This document shows, one piece after another, positions 1-8,518 of a stretch of 64,000 nucleotides of DNA; the first letter of the stretch is position 1, and each line of letters begins with the position of its first letter. The position numbers and the translations under genes are program-made. The DNA comes from Corynebacterium callunae DSM 20147. GTDB lineage: Bacteria > Actinomycetota > Actinomycetes > Mycobacteriales > Mycobacteriaceae. The stretch is taken from contig NC_020506.1 of the NCBI RefSeq assembly GCF_000344785.1, forward strand, positions 620,001 through 684,000. The letters are read 5' to 3'. A model generated the notes under the pieces. That model was not told where the DNA came from. It searched no databases and saw nothing but the letters and a program-made list of their open reading frames with translations.

Positions 1-1194
1 TATACTCCGCAACCCGCGGGGCAGCTTAAACCCCTCTATCCCGCGTTCCGGCGCGCGCGGGATGGTCGGGTGGTGGCTGGTGTTGCCTCGGGGCTGGCCT
101 ATCACCTTAATGTTTCGGTCTTTTGGGTACGTGCAATTTTTATTATTTCCGCGCTGGCCAATGGCGCCGGCTTGGCAGCTTATGCGTTGGTGTGGATTTT
201 TACCCGCATGGAGCGCAAGGATGCGCAGTCCCCGCAAGCACCGGGGGTTTCGTCGAAAAGCGCTAAGTGGATTTCCTGGGCGCTGGTGGTGTTGGCACTG
301 GTGGGTGCCGGGGTGTCACTGACGCTGACCACCGGTTTTGGACTGAGCACGCTGATTCCGATTGGCGTGGTTGGCGTTGGCATGTTGATGGTCTGGCTGG
401 CCTATGACCGGGGCGTGGATTCTGGCCCCAGCGTGCTTATTATTGTGGCCGGCGGTGTGCTGATGCTCACCGCAATTGTGCTGGTGGTGATGAATTGGAG
501 CACTCATGACGGCTTCCTCATGGCACTGGTGGCAGTGGTGCTCACGCTGCTGGGAGTCGCAGCACTAGGCGTGCCACTGTGGGTGCGGATGTGGGATCAG
601 CTGGGCCAAGAACGCGCCGAGAAAGCAGCAGCTGCTGAGCGCGCTGACATTGCCTCGCGGCTGCATGATTCTGTGTTGCAAACCTTGGCGCTGATTCAAA
701 AACGAGCCGATGATTCAGCTGAGGTGACACGCCTCGCACGCGGGCAGGAGCGGGAATTGCGGCAATGGCTTTTTGATTCCCAGGATAAAACTCCACAGAC
801 CACCGGCACTGTTTTTACTGCTTTGAACCGTGCATGTGCCGAGGTAGAAGATCTTTTTGGGCTGCGCATTGTGCCTGTGACAGTGGGTACTGATGAACCT
901 TTAGCAGATTCAACGCAGGCCGCGGTGATGGCTGCACGCGAGGCTTTGGTGAATGTGGCAAAGCACGCCGGGGTGGATTCTGCGGATGTTTATGCCGAAA
1001 TCATGCTGGGGGAGTTGAGTATTTTTGTCCGCGACAGGGGCCGGGGTTTTGATCCGGACAATATTCCTGAAGGCCATCACGGTTTGGCGGAGTCGGTGAT
1101 CGGCCGCGTGGAGCGCGCCGGGGGCAAGGTGAAAATTAAATCTGAGATGGGTGAGGGCACCGAGGTAGCAATCACGATGGCCATGTCAGCGTAG
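1..1194 (+). CDS. esrS: EsrS-like envelope-stress sensor histidine kinase, 5'-truncated by window edge
   Basis: This is a membrane sensor kinase of the NarL/DegS (HisKA_3) class. The reading frame is open from base 1, so the true start lies outside the window. The first visible residues form a PspC domain (R-x-R-D-G-R-V-V-A-G-V-A-S-G-L-A motif, roughly visible residues 18-60), followed by several hydrophobic helices to about nt 580. The phospho-acceptor His lies in RLHDSVLQTL (codon near nt 664). The ATPase part shows the N-box AAREALVNVAKHAG (about nt 931-972) and the G-box DRGRGFD. It is followed 53 nt later by a LuxR-type response regulator. PspC-kinase plus LuxR regulator at this position matches EsrSR (formerly CgtSR6) of C. 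glutamicum, which responds to cell-envelope stress together with the membrane protein EsrI; esrI would lie upstream of the window. The GTG at 70 is an internal codon, not the start. Confidence 0.85.
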   Translation, partial: YTPQPAGQLKPLYPAFRRARDGRVVAGVASGLAYHLNVSVFWVRAIFIISALANGAGLAAYALVWIFTRMERKDAQSPQAPGVSSKSAKWISWALVVLALVGAGVSLTLTTGFGLSTLIPIGVVGVGMLMVWLAYDRGVDSGPSVLIIVAGGVLMLTAIVLVVMNWSTHDGFLMALVAVVLTLLGVAALGVPLWVRMWDQLGQERAEKAAAAERADIASRLHDSVLQTLALIQKRADDSAEVTRLARGQERELRQWLFDSQDKTPQTTGTVFTALNRACAEVEDLFGLRIVPVTVGTDEPLADSTQAAVMAAREALVNVAKHAGVDSADVYAEIMLGELSIFVRDRGRGFDPDNIPEGHHGLAESVIGRVERAGGKVKIKSEMGEGTEVAITMAMSA

Positions 1195-1247
1195 GTAGTT
1201 TTGCCTTAAAGCCACAGATTGGGTGCGCGGGCGGTAACCTGTGAGGC

Positions 1248-1940
1248 ATGGTAGATGTGTTTTTGGTTGATGACCACTCGGTATTCCGTTCGGGCGTAAA
1301 GGCAGAGCTGGGCGATGCAGTTAATATCGTCGGCGAAGCTGGCACCGTGGCTGAGGCCGTTGCCGGGATCAAGCAGACACGCCCTGAGGTTGTGCTTCTC
1401 GACGTCCACATGCCGGATGGCGGCGGCTTGGCAGTTCTCAAAGAAATTAACGCCTCTGATGTGGATACCATCTTTTTGGCATTAAGTGTTTCTGATGCTG
1501 CTGAGGATGTTATCGCCATTATTCGTGGCGGTGCACGCGGTTATGTAACCAAATCAATTTCTGGAACAGAGCTGGTAGAAGCCATTAAACGGGTTAATTC
1601 CGGTGATGCTTTCTTCTCACCACGACTGGCTGGCTTTGTGCTGGATGCTTTTGCCGCCCCTGATTCCACTGCCGGCGCGGGCATTGTAGATGCTCCGGAA
1701 AAGGATGCCGCCGTGGAATCTGGTCGCATTATTGATGATCCCATCGTTGATGCGCTTACTCGCCGTGAGCTGGAAGTTTTGAGATTGCTGGCCCGCGGTT
1801 ACACCTATAAAGAAATCGGCAAAGAACTTTTCATCTCTGTAAAGACGGTGGAAACTCACGCCTCCAATATTCTGCGCAAAACGCAGCAGTCCAACCGCCA
1901 CGCGCTTACCCGCTGGGCTCATTCAAGGGATCTCGATTAA
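1248..1940 (+). CDS. esrR: EsrR-like response regulator, LuxR/NarL family
   Basis: A 230-residue two-component response regulator. The receiver domain has the acidic pair in FLVDDHSV (residues 8-9), the phosphorylatable Asp in VVLLDVHMPDG (about residue 52) and the conserved Lys in YVTKSIS. An Ala/Asp-rich linker (about 125-160) leads to a LuxR-type helix-turn-helix, LTRRELEVLRLLARGYTYKEI...SVKTVETHASNILRKT, at the C-terminus. It sits directly behind the kinase gene, so the two should form one phosphorelay. Its TAA stop overlaps the ATG of the next gene by one base (TAATG), indicating translational coupling. The gene name is by synteny with C. glutamicum EsrR; the family assignment is clear from sequence. 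Confidence 0.85.
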   Translation: MVDVFLVDDHSVFRSGVKAELGDAVNIVGEAGTVAEAVAGIKQTRPEVVLLDVHMPDGGGLAVLKEINASDVDTIFLALSVSDAAEDVIAIIRGGARGYVTKSISGTELVEAIKRVNSGDAFFSPRLAGFVLDAFAAPDSTAGAGIVDAPEKDAAVESGRIIDDPIVDALTRRELEVLRLLARGYTYKEIGKELFISVKTVETHASNILRKTQQSNRHALTRWAHSRDLD

Positions 1941-2251
1941 TGGCTCAAAAACCTCGCAAAAACTTCGCGGCTGATTCCGGTGCTGAAAATCGCAGCGAGG
2001 CGATCGATCAAAGCCAGGCCAAATTCACTTTCCAACCCACCCGCACCCTCTTTTTCAGCATCATTTTTACGGTGCTGGTGATGTGGCAATCCAACTTTTC
2101 CCTCTGGTGGGCCATCCCAATCTGGTTCTTCGTGTGGGCACTTTTTATCCTGGGCCACAGCTTTTATAACTGGGCAAACCTCAAACTCATCGAATTGGGT
2201 CGCCGCAACCAGCAAGTTCTTGATGAAGAAGAAAAGCGCCGCAAGCGTTAA
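1940..2251 (+). CDS. Small two-helix membrane protein co-transcribed with esrSR
   Basis: A 103-residue protein with a charged N-terminus (about 35 residues), two adjacent hydrophobic helices (FFSIIFTVLVMW and FSLWWAIPIWFFVWALFILGHSFYNW) and a strongly basic tail ending EEEKRRKR. The layout resembles 2TM-domain proteins often found beside sensor kinases. Its start overlaps the stop of the response regulator by one base, so it belongs to the same operon. A role as an accessory of the stress-sensing system is inference from position only. Confidence 0.75.
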   Translation: MAQKPRKNFAADSGAENRSEAIDQSQAKFTFQPTRTLFFSIIFTVLVMWQSNFSLWWAIPIWFFVWALFILGHSFYNWANLKLIELGRRNQQVLDEEEKRRKR

Positions 2252-2259
2252 AAGATTTT

Positions 2260-2280
2260 AAAAGCGTGCTTTTCGACGCA
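2260..2280 (+). terminator. Hairpin after the esr operon, copy of a recurring AAAAGC/GCTTTT element
   Basis: AAAAGC-GT-GCTTTT at 2260-2273, followed by CGACGC, lies just after the stop of the small membrane gene and before the convergent gene. It is the right half and core of the CGTCGAAAAGC hairpin found complete at 29652-29675 and 21290-21322. A terminator role is inferred from position. Confidence 0.4.
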
Positions 2281-2291
2281 ACGACTTTTGC

Positions 2292-2732
2292 TTAAGGGGC
2301 TTCCTGCGTATTGGCAAAAGCGAGCTTTCGGGTGCCATCAATGTGGGGAAATGTCAGGAAAATCCAGCCTGCGACAATGACAAAAACCAAGATTGTCACC
2401 CACAGTGCAGCTCCGGAGAAAAACGGTGCCACCATGAGCATCAACCACGTGACAAATAGCGGCATGACCTGGCCAGGTGTGGGAACCGGGCTGATGTTGT
2501 GCTGCAGGCGATACATCCTCACCTCTGAGCGGTAAGGGTGCATAAAAGCCAGCAGCAGCGTGATGATCAACCCTGCTGCAGTGACTCCAAACTTAATGGT
2601 GGGGGAGAGATCCGTAGTTAAAACTGCAATAGCTGCACCAACAAGCACCGAAGCGCTCAACCTAATGATGGCGGGCGTGGGGATCGGGGTGACATGGGAC
2701 TTCATATTGGCGTAGCTATTTAAAGGATCCAT
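2292..2732 (-). CDS. Four-helix membrane protein of unknown function
   Basis: A 146-residue hydrophobic protein with four predicted membrane helices: LSASVLVGAAIAVLTT, IKFGVTAAGLIITLLLAFM, VMPLFVTWLMLMVAPFFSGAALWV and TILVFVIVAGWIFLTF. A short polar loop (HPYRSEVRMYRLQHN) separates helices 2 and 3. No enzymatic motif is visible and I do not recognise the family. It is convergent with the esr operon and its 5' end faces imuA. An internal Met at residue 10 (MKSHVTPIPTP) is an alternative start. Confidence 0.7.
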   Translation of the reverse strand: MDPLNSYANMKSHVTPIPTPAIIRLSASVLVGAAIAVLTTDLSPTIKFGVTAAGLIITLLLAFMHPYRSEVRMYRLQHNISPVPTPGQVMPLFVTWLMLMVAPFFSGAALWVTILVFVIVAGWIFLTFPHIDGTRKLAFANTQEAP

Positions 2733-2854
2733 AGCATTTAAGGATAATGCAGCGAATGAAGGAGAGGCTCTTAGTAACCTTCTATGCCCAAATCTCCCTC
2801 ATGAACTGCGCTGTTGCGAGCTAAGAAAAACGGGTGTTTACTTAAACCCATGAG

Positions 2855-2870
2855 TGGAACAGGTGTTCGA
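2855..2870 (+). promoter_or_regulatory. LexA-type SOS box upstream of imuA-imuB
   Basis: TGGAACAGGTGTTCGA differs at a single position from the actinobacterial LexA palindrome TCGAACANNTGTTCGA. A candidate -10 (TAGTGC, 2888-2893) lies 17 bp downstream of GTTCGA, so a repressor here would cover the promoter. The box lies inside the longest possible reading frame of imuA and therefore argues for the downstream ATG at 2919. Confidence 0.7.
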
Positions 2871-2918
2871 GAATTTGGGATTGAGGCTAGTGCTGTAGCC
2901 GTACCTGATCTCTCGGGA

Positions 2919-3623
2919 ATGAGTAGAGCAGAGCGGATTACCGCACTGCGCTCACGCATGTCCGCCATGGGTGCTGCCGCGCCACAATTGGTGGAAAATC
3001 CTGCATCTGCACCGGTTGAATACTTTGATAAAGAGAACATTCTTGCAGCTCCTGATAGTGTTTCGCAATTTCTTCCCGGCGGGGGCTTGCCACGGCGGGC
3101 CTTAAGTCAAATAACTGAACTGCCCCTACTGGTGGTGGCCTTCCTGGCTCATGTTACGGCGCAGGGTGGACACGCTGCGGTGATCGGCTGGAAGGAACTA
3201 GCTTTTGCAGGAGTAATTGATTTAGGAGGTGTGTGCGAGAACATCATTGCCATTCCAGATCCAGGTACCGAGCCTTTAAACGTGGCCGCGGTGTTATGTG
3301 AAGGTTTGGATTTGGTGGTCTATAAAGGTCCTGAGATTTCCCTTTCACCCACACGTGCCCGCCCGTTATTGGCCAAACTCCGCAAGGGCAGTGCCGCACT
3401 TTTGATGGTTGGCACCCGTGTGTCTTCGCCGGCATTGGTGATGGAGGCAGAAACCAGCAACTACTTAGGCATTGGTCAAGGTCGGGGCCGGATTCGGGGC
3501 GTGGAATTGAAATTTCGCGCAATGCCCAAAGGCCAGCCTCCACGCAGCGGACTAGTTACCATCAGTCGCGCTGAGGATGCTGCATTGCTAAACACCACAC
3601 CCACATTGCGCGTGGTGCCTTGA
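2919..3623 (+). CDS. imuA: ImuA-type (RecA-like) translesion accessory protein
   Basis: A RecA/SulA-like accessory of the SOS mutasome. From the chosen ATG (MSRAERITALRSRM) it is 234 residues long. It shows the family signature LPGGGLPRRALSQITELP in the middle and the G-G-H-A-A-V-I-G-W core, but no Walker A motif, as is usual for actinobacterial ImuA'. The open frame extends to a TTG at 2814 and an ATG at 2850, but a near-perfect LexA box at 2855-2870 sits inside that extension, so I place the start downstream. The stop overlaps the imuB ATG by one base (TGATG), so the two are translationally coupled. Together with ImuB and DnaE2 (13320) it is expected to give damage-induced mutagenesis. Confidence 0.75.
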   Translation: MSRAERITALRSRMSAMGAAAPQLVENPASAPVEYFDKENILAAPDSVSQFLPGGGLPRRALSQITELPLLVVAFLAHVTAQGGHAAVIGWKELAFAGVIDLGGVCENIIAIPDPGTEPLNVAAVLCEGLDLVVYKGPEISLSPTRARPLLAKLRKGSAALLMVGTRVSSPALVMEAETSNYLGIGQGRGRIRGVELKFRAMPKGQPPRSGLVTISRAEDAALLNTTPTLRVVP

Positions 3624-5224
3624 TGCGGATTATGGTGCTGTGGTTTCCCGATTGGCCAGTTCAGGCTGTGCGTTTGGAACGCGATGACCTTAATGATGTG
3701 GAAAAACCAGTGGCCATTGCCGCCAACTACCGCATCAAGGTTTGCGGGCTGGCTGCGCGCAAGCGTGGAGTGCGTCGTGGGATGAAGGTTCGCCAAGCGC
3801 AGGCGGTGTGTCCGGAGCTCGAGGTTGTGGACCAAGATCTAGACCGTGATGGCCGCATTTTTGAAAATATCGTGGCTTCGCTTGGCGAGGTCGCTTCCAG
3901 CATCGAGGTGCTGCGCCCCGGCCTGGTCGCGATTGATGCAGCAGCTGCGGCGCGTTATCACGGTGGTGAGGAGATCGCTGCCCAGTTGCTTATCGACGCC
4001 GCCGCGCGCCGCGGCATTGACGTTGAAGCCGGGGTGGCAGATAGCCTGAATACGGCGATTATTGCAGCCCGCGCCCCGCATGGGGCGGTGGCTGGCAGGG
4101 GAGAGGGCGCGTCGACAAGCTTCTTGGCACGCCAAGCCATGTCAGTGTTGGTAGCAGAAGAGGCGCTGGCTTGTGATCCTGACATTATAAAAACCCTGGT
4201 AGATTTGGGTATCTCGACTTTGGGTGAGCTGGCGGCGCTGCCGGTGGAATCCTTGGCAACACGCTTTGGCAAGGCCGGTGTGCACTGTCATAATATTGCG
4301 ACGGCGCGTTATGGCCGTAAAGTTGCGCCGGCACTGGAGGGTGCTTCCTGGGAAATTAGCCATATTCCAGAAGAACCCATTACCCGCGTGGATGCTGCAG
4401 CCTTTGTTGCCAGGGCTTTGGCAGCGCGCTTGCATCAGCAGCTTTCTGAGGCTGGTGTGGTGTGTCAATTGCTTAAGGTGGAGGCTGATTTTAGCGATGG
4501 CACGCAGGTCAGCAGGGTGTGGCGCACCGGCGAACCATTGTCGGAAGCTGCTACCGCTGACCGTGTGCGCTGGCAATTGGATGGTTGGCTCAGCGCGCGC
4601 GGAAATGTCGATGAAGCCAATGAAGAAGATGGCATTATCGCTTTGACCTTGCGGCCTTTGGAATGTGTGCCTCCTGATATGGCCAGCGGTGGTTTATGGG
4701 ATACCGGGCGCAGTCAAAAACATGTGGCGCGCCAAGTGATTCAAAGAGTGCAATCAACCTTGGGAATTGATGCTGTGCTGCAACCTATTCCGGCAGGTGG
4801 CAGGGGAGTAGAGGAGCGGATTCGTTTTGTGGCCTTCGGCGAGGCGCCAGATCCGGTGCGTGCTCCGCAGGGCAGTTGGCCAGGGAAAATTCCAGGCCCT
4901 TTGCCTGCGCGTTTAAGTGCGGGAATTAACCACCCAGCCTCGCGAGTGGTGCTTATTGATGCCAGTGGGAAGCGTGTGCAAGTTACTGCGGAAGCTTTAT
5001 TAAGTTCTATTCCCTATGCGTTGTCCTGGGGAAATAAGCGTTATGTGGTTACTGCGTGGGCAGGGCCTTGGCCAGTGGATGATCGCTGGTGGGAAAGCAG
5101 TGGTAAACGTTATGCCCGCTTGCAGGTGGTGGGGCAGGCGGTATCAGCGGAAAGCAATGAGCAGATTAGCGCCTGGCTTTTGCTGTGGATGGAAGAAAAG
5201 TGGCGGGTGGAGGCCAGTTATTAG
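3623..5224 (+). CDS. imuB: ImuB, catalytically inactive Y-family polymerase homologue
   Basis: A 533-residue Y-family DNA polymerase relative that acts as a hub linking DnaE2 to the sliding clamp in the SOS mutasome. The N-terminal motif reads MVLWFPDWPVQAV where active polymerases carry D-x-D-x-F-F, and the second motif reads VAIDAAAAARYHGG instead of SIDEAY, so the catalytic acidic set is incomplete. Helix-hairpin-helix (about 195-225) and little-finger regions follow, then a long C-terminal tail. ATG 3623 is preferred over TTG 3620 because it forms the TGATG overlap with imuA. The stretch ASGGLWDTG (about residue 356) sits where Mycobacterium tuberculosis ImuB has its clamp motif QLPLWG. 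A second W-P-G element (PQGSWPGKIP, about 416) lies in the tail. Confidence 0.85.
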   Translation: MRIMVLWFPDWPVQAVRLERDDLNDVEKPVAIAANYRIKVCGLAARKRGVRRGMKVRQAQAVCPELEVVDQDLDRDGRIFENIVASLGEVASSIEVLRPGLVAIDAAAAARYHGGEEIAAQLLIDAAARRGIDVEAGVADSLNTAIIAARAPHGAVAGRGEGASTSFLARQAMSVLVAEEALACDPDIIKTLVDLGISTLGELAALPVESLATRFGKAGVHCHNIATARYGRKVAPALEGASWEISHIPEEPITRVDAAAFVARALAARLHQQLSEAGVVCQLLKVEADFSDGTQVSRVWRTGEPLSEAATADRVRWQLDGWLSARGNVDEANEEDGIIALTLRPLECVPPDMASGGLWDTGRSQKHVARQVIQRVQSTLGIDAVLQPIPAGGRGVEERIRFVAFGEAPDPVRAPQGSWPGKIPGPLPARLSAGINHPASRVVLIDASGKRVQVTAEALLSSIPYALSWGNKRYVVTAWAGPWPVDDRWWESSGKRYARLQVVGQAVSAESNEQISAWLLLWMEEKWRVEASY

Positions 5225-5240
5225 GCGTTGACATGGGGAA

Positions 5241-5282
5241 ACCCCGGACTCAGTTAGTTAAAAAAACTGGCGAATCCGGGGT
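5241..5282. terminator. Hairpin between convergent imuB and lipoprotein gene
   Basis: ACCCCGGA (5241-5248) pairs with TCCGGGGT (5275-5282), and an inner CAGTT/AACTG (5251-5255/5265-5269) extends the structure. It sits between two convergent stop codons, so it can serve both strands. There is no strong T-run, so efficiency is uncertain. Confidence 0.55.
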
Positions 5283-5319
5283 CTGTGGAGGTTTGCGCGG
5301 GTTGGTGGGGAAGCTAGCG

Positions 5320-5958
5320 CTACTGCGCCATCACATCAACAACCAAGCGCAGTGGATCCTGGAGCACACTCACAGAATATGGGTGCTTGCCATTTAATCC
5401 GATAACAAACTGGGAGCGGCCTTCAAAAGTGCCAGCGCTGACAACCTGGGTGACAATGCTGCCAGAGCCTTCAACGGTGCCAATCTGCGGATCTTCCATG
5501 CCCAAGTCAAAGGGATAGGTGGTGCCATCAATGTTGAGGTTGATGGCGGTATCGCCAGTAAATTTCACTGGGTTTCCACTGCCTTGCTGGGTGGGGCTGG
5601 TGGTGTAATCCGCAAACCAACCAGGTTGGCCTTCGCCGGTGAGATCAAAAACTACGCGGTCAAAGCCATTGTGGGAGCCGGTTCGAACACCTGTGACCAG
5701 AAGCTGTGCAGGTTCTTCAGCACGCAGGGTTTTCATAGCGGTATCGGCAGTGCCAAGAGGAGTGGGGCCTGCGGAAGCTTCATTGGAGAGATCAGCGCCG
5801 CCGGCAGTGGCGGACAATGTTTGAGTAGCTCCCGCTGAACTTTCGGTGGAAGTCTCATTTGTTCCACAGCCAGCGAGGGTCAAGGCACTCACGCTTAAAA
5901 GGGTAAGTGCGCCACGGCGGACACGCTGCTGGGAACTAGAAGAACGCTGCACAATCAT
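5320..5958 (-). CDS. Secreted lipoprotein with AMIN-like domain
   Basis: A 212-residue lipoprotein. The N-terminus carries a basic stretch, a hydrophobic segment and the lipobox LTLAGC (Cys about residue 31), so it should be anchored on the outer face of the cytoplasmic membrane. A Thr/Ser/Ala-rich linker follows. The C-terminal part (about 90-210: VRTGSHNGFDRVVFDLTGEG ... PLRLVVDV) has the pattern of the AMIN-like domain of actinobacterial lipoproteins. The ligand is unknown; AMIN domains generally bind envelope polymers. It is transcribed away from the sucrase/ferredoxin-like gene and convergent with imuB. Confidence 0.75.
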   Translation of the reverse strand: MIVQRSSSSQQRVRRGALTLLSVSALTLAGCGTNETSTESSAGATQTLSATAGGADLSNEASAGPTPLGTADTAMKTLRAEEPAQLLVTGVRTGSHNGFDRVVFDLTGEGQPGWFADYTTSPTQQGSGNPVKFTGDTAINLNIDGTTYPFDLGMEDPQIGTVEGSGSIVTQVVSAGTFEGRSQFVIGLNGKHPYSVSVLQDPLRLVVDVMAQ

Positions 5959-6174
5959 TCTCTTACCGTAACTCTGAAAGCCAAAAGAACCCTAAGCAAG
6001 AAGGCCAACGTGACACAATCGTGAACGAATTGTTGTAAAACTCTGCAAAAGCCCAGGAAAAATCGCTAAAATTGCATCATACAAACACCAGATGAGGGTG
6101 TGGAATCGATTGCCTGAGCCCATTTATCCCCCATTTATCTAGGGTCGGAGCAAGGGCAGACTAGGGTTAAGGCC

Positions 6175-7038
6175 ATGAATCAAGCGCTACTTAGCTGCTC
6201 CGACACCATAGTGGAGCCACTTGAGGGAACTGCCAAAGCTGGTAAAGGCTTTGTGCTTTTTGAACACCCCGGTTCTTGGAGCCACGATATTTTAGATGGC
6301 CATACCTTCAGACCGGAGCTCACTGCGCAGCTCAAAGCGCATACTAAAGCGGCCAATATGGGCTTGCAGCTCATTAGAAAACCAGGACGCGCTGGCCGCC
6401 AGGTGGAAAAACATCACCTATTTTTGGTTTTTTCTGAGGAAGCAATCATTGAACATCTGGTACTTGATTCCGCTGAGCAGATTTGCCAATTAGATCTTGC
6501 AGGTCCGGGGCGAAACAACGCCGCACGCATGACAGATCCCATGCTGCTTATTTGCACCCACTCCAAACGTGATGTGTGCTGCGCAGTTAAGGGCCGTCCG
6601 CTGGCTGCAGCCATTGAACCGAAGTTTGGCGAGCTGCAGGTGTGGGAGTCCTCGCACACTAAAGGCCATCGCTTTGCGCCTTCTATGATGCTTATGCCGT
6701 GGAATTATTCTTTCGGTCGACTCAATGAAGAAGCCACCACCACTCTTTTTGAGCAGGTACTCAACCATCAGCTATTCCTTCCCGGAAACCGCGGACGTGG
6801 CACCCTCGATCCACGTGGCCAGGTCGCGGAGTTAGGCGTCGCAAAGCTTCTCGACGCCCTACCGCCTGCCTACCTCGACGTCGTCAATGACGGCGAGGTA
6901 GTGCGCGTGACCCACCCGGATGGTCGCAGTTGGGCAGTGGAATTAGAGCGCGTGGAGGTTGAGGGTGTGATTTCTTCTTGTGGAGATGCCCCCAAAACTG
7001 GCAAGGCCTGGGTGATTAGTTCAATTACTGAGCTTTAG
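6175..7038 (+). CDS. Sucrase/ferredoxin-like family protein
   Basis: A 287-residue protein of the Suc_Fer-like family (thioredoxin-like ferredoxin fold). Visible hallmarks are LLICTHSKRDVCCAVKGRPLA (residues about 124-144) with the conserved C-x7-C-C arrangement, then WESSHTKGHRFAPSMMLMPWNYSFGRL with the conserved S-H-x-G-G/H-H-R-F-A motif. Such proteins are thought to bind a [2Fe-2S] cluster, but no reaction is established. The upstream region has TAGGGT (about 6160) close to the ATG, compatible with a very short leader. Its 3' end overlaps the convergent permease remnant by 14 bp (7025-7038). Confidence 0.75.
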   Translation: MNQALLSCSDTIVEPLEGTAKAGKGFVLFEHPGSWSHDILDGHTFRPELTAQLKAHTKAANMGLQLIRKPGRAGRQVEKHHLFLVFSEEAIIEHLVLDSAEQICQLDLAGPGRNNAARMTDPMLLICTHSKRDVCCAVKGRPLAAAIEPKFGELQVWESSHTKGHRFAPSMMLMPWNYSFGRLNEEATTTLFEQVLNHQLFLPGNRGRGTLDPRGQVAELGVAKLLDALPPAYLDVVNDGEVVRVTHPDGRSWAVELERVEVEGVISSCGDAPKTGKAWVISSITEL

Positions 7039-8509
7039 TACGGCCCAGCACCAGCAAACCGCACAGCACTGCACCCGCGACCATAACCAGCGGCGTATAA
7101 AGCAGGATGTGGGGATCAAGCGAACTAGCTGCAACCTGCGAACCTGTAGCGCTTGCAGCCACCACGTTGCCCCAAAAACCACCCGCAACAGTGCCGATAA
7201 GCGCGGCAGGCAAAGCCAATGCAAAGATCTCAATGCCCATTACTGCGCGCTGGCCACTGGCAGTTAAGCCGATGGTGCGCAGCAAGGCACGGTCGCGGGC
7301 GCGCTCGGCAACGGTCAGCGCCACCGTGTTGGCCAAGCCCACCGCAGCGATCGCCAATGCTACAAAAGCCAGCAGCGAAGACATCGTGGTTACCCGCGAG
7401 ACCAGCGCAAAGGTATTAAGGCGTGCCGAAAAACCTTCGGTGACAGAATAGCGTTCGGGGTAGGAGGCAATGACCTCGCGGATGGCCTGCACCGTGGGAT
7501 TATTGGGATCTTGATTAGCTTCGCCATCAAGCAACACCATTACATTGCGCACCGGCTGTGCAGGCAACATATCCGCACTAACGCCCAGCTCCGCAGCCTT
7601 AAGCTCACGAGCCTGCGCCACCACGCCGGGATCGATTAGGGAAAAATAATTATCGCTGTGCGCAATGGTTACCGGAAGCGAAATATCGGCAAGGGAGATA
7701 TCAGCGGTAGAACGGGCCGGGAAATTTTCTTGCTCCCCAGAACTGCGCCCCAGCACCATGGTTTGAGGTGGTGCGCCGGCATCGTCATCGCGCATAACCT
7801 CCGCGCCTTCAGCCTCGCCTAACACCAGCGCGGGAATGTCTCCGGCCTGCGCAAACTCCACCGTGGCAGCAGGTGGCGCAACCGCCATTGCCACCCCATC
7901 AATAGCGGAAATCTGCTCCACCAAATCAGCAGGGATATCTTCGTCCAAGCCGGTGACCAGCAGATCTGTGCCACCCATGCCCTTGGCCACGGATACTAAA
8001 TGTCCACCGATCTGCGCCTGACCATGCAAAACCGCCGAGCTTAGTGCAGCACCTGCCAAAATAACGCCAATCAAGGCAGCTGATCGCGATTTCTGCTTAG
8101 AGGCAAAAGCCAGACCCAATTGCACACTCGGCGCAGCTTTACCCAATAACCGCGACAGCCCATAAAGCAGTGGTGGCAACAAGGTGGCAGTAGCGATGAG
8201 CAGCGCACAGATAGCTGCTGCGGCTGCTGCAATTGCCAAAACCACCGCACGTGTTCCAGTCAAGGAGCCAGCTTGGTCATAAGCCCACCACGCAGCGGTC
8301 CCCGCCGCAGCTGCCGGGACAAGCCACAGAACCATCAACAGTGGCGCGCGTTTAGAAACCGCAGCCGCATTTAAAGAATCCACTGTAGATTTCCGGCATG
8401 CACTAAAAACCGCAGGTAAAGCTGCCACAACCGTCAAAATGACGCCAGCTCCGGCAATCAAAGCCATGGTTTTTAACGGTGCATCAAGATGATCCAGCGG
8501 AATCCGCAC
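7025..8509 (-). pseudogene. C-terminal part of an FtsX-like ABC permease broken by an in-frame TAG
   Basis: The 494-codon open stretch begins only at an internal GTG (8509-8507) and encodes the last part of a MacB/FtsX-type permease: a hydrophobic helix pair, a middle hydrophobic block, a periplasmic-type domain and the terminal FtsX helices (SLLAFVALAIAAVGLANTVALTVAERARDRALLRTIG). It is in the same frame as the upstream piece at 8519-9505, separated only by the TAG at 8521-8519 and three codons (His-Phe-Gly). No ribosome-binding site precedes the GTG. One base change or misread would restore a single permease of about 826 residues. Alternatives are readthrough or two separately made half-permeases; I consider inactivation or a sequencing error more likely. 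Confidence 0.75.
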
Positions 8510-8518
8510 CCCAAAATG

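Noticed and set aside
62..322. Open frame on the plus strand overlapping the esrS start
   Set aside because: It is out of frame with the kinase, which is open from base 1 and shows PspC and kinase motifs.
5684..5699. TCGAACACCTGTGACC, partial match to a LexA box
   Set aside because: Only the left 12 bases match, and it lies inside the coding region of the lipoprotein gene.
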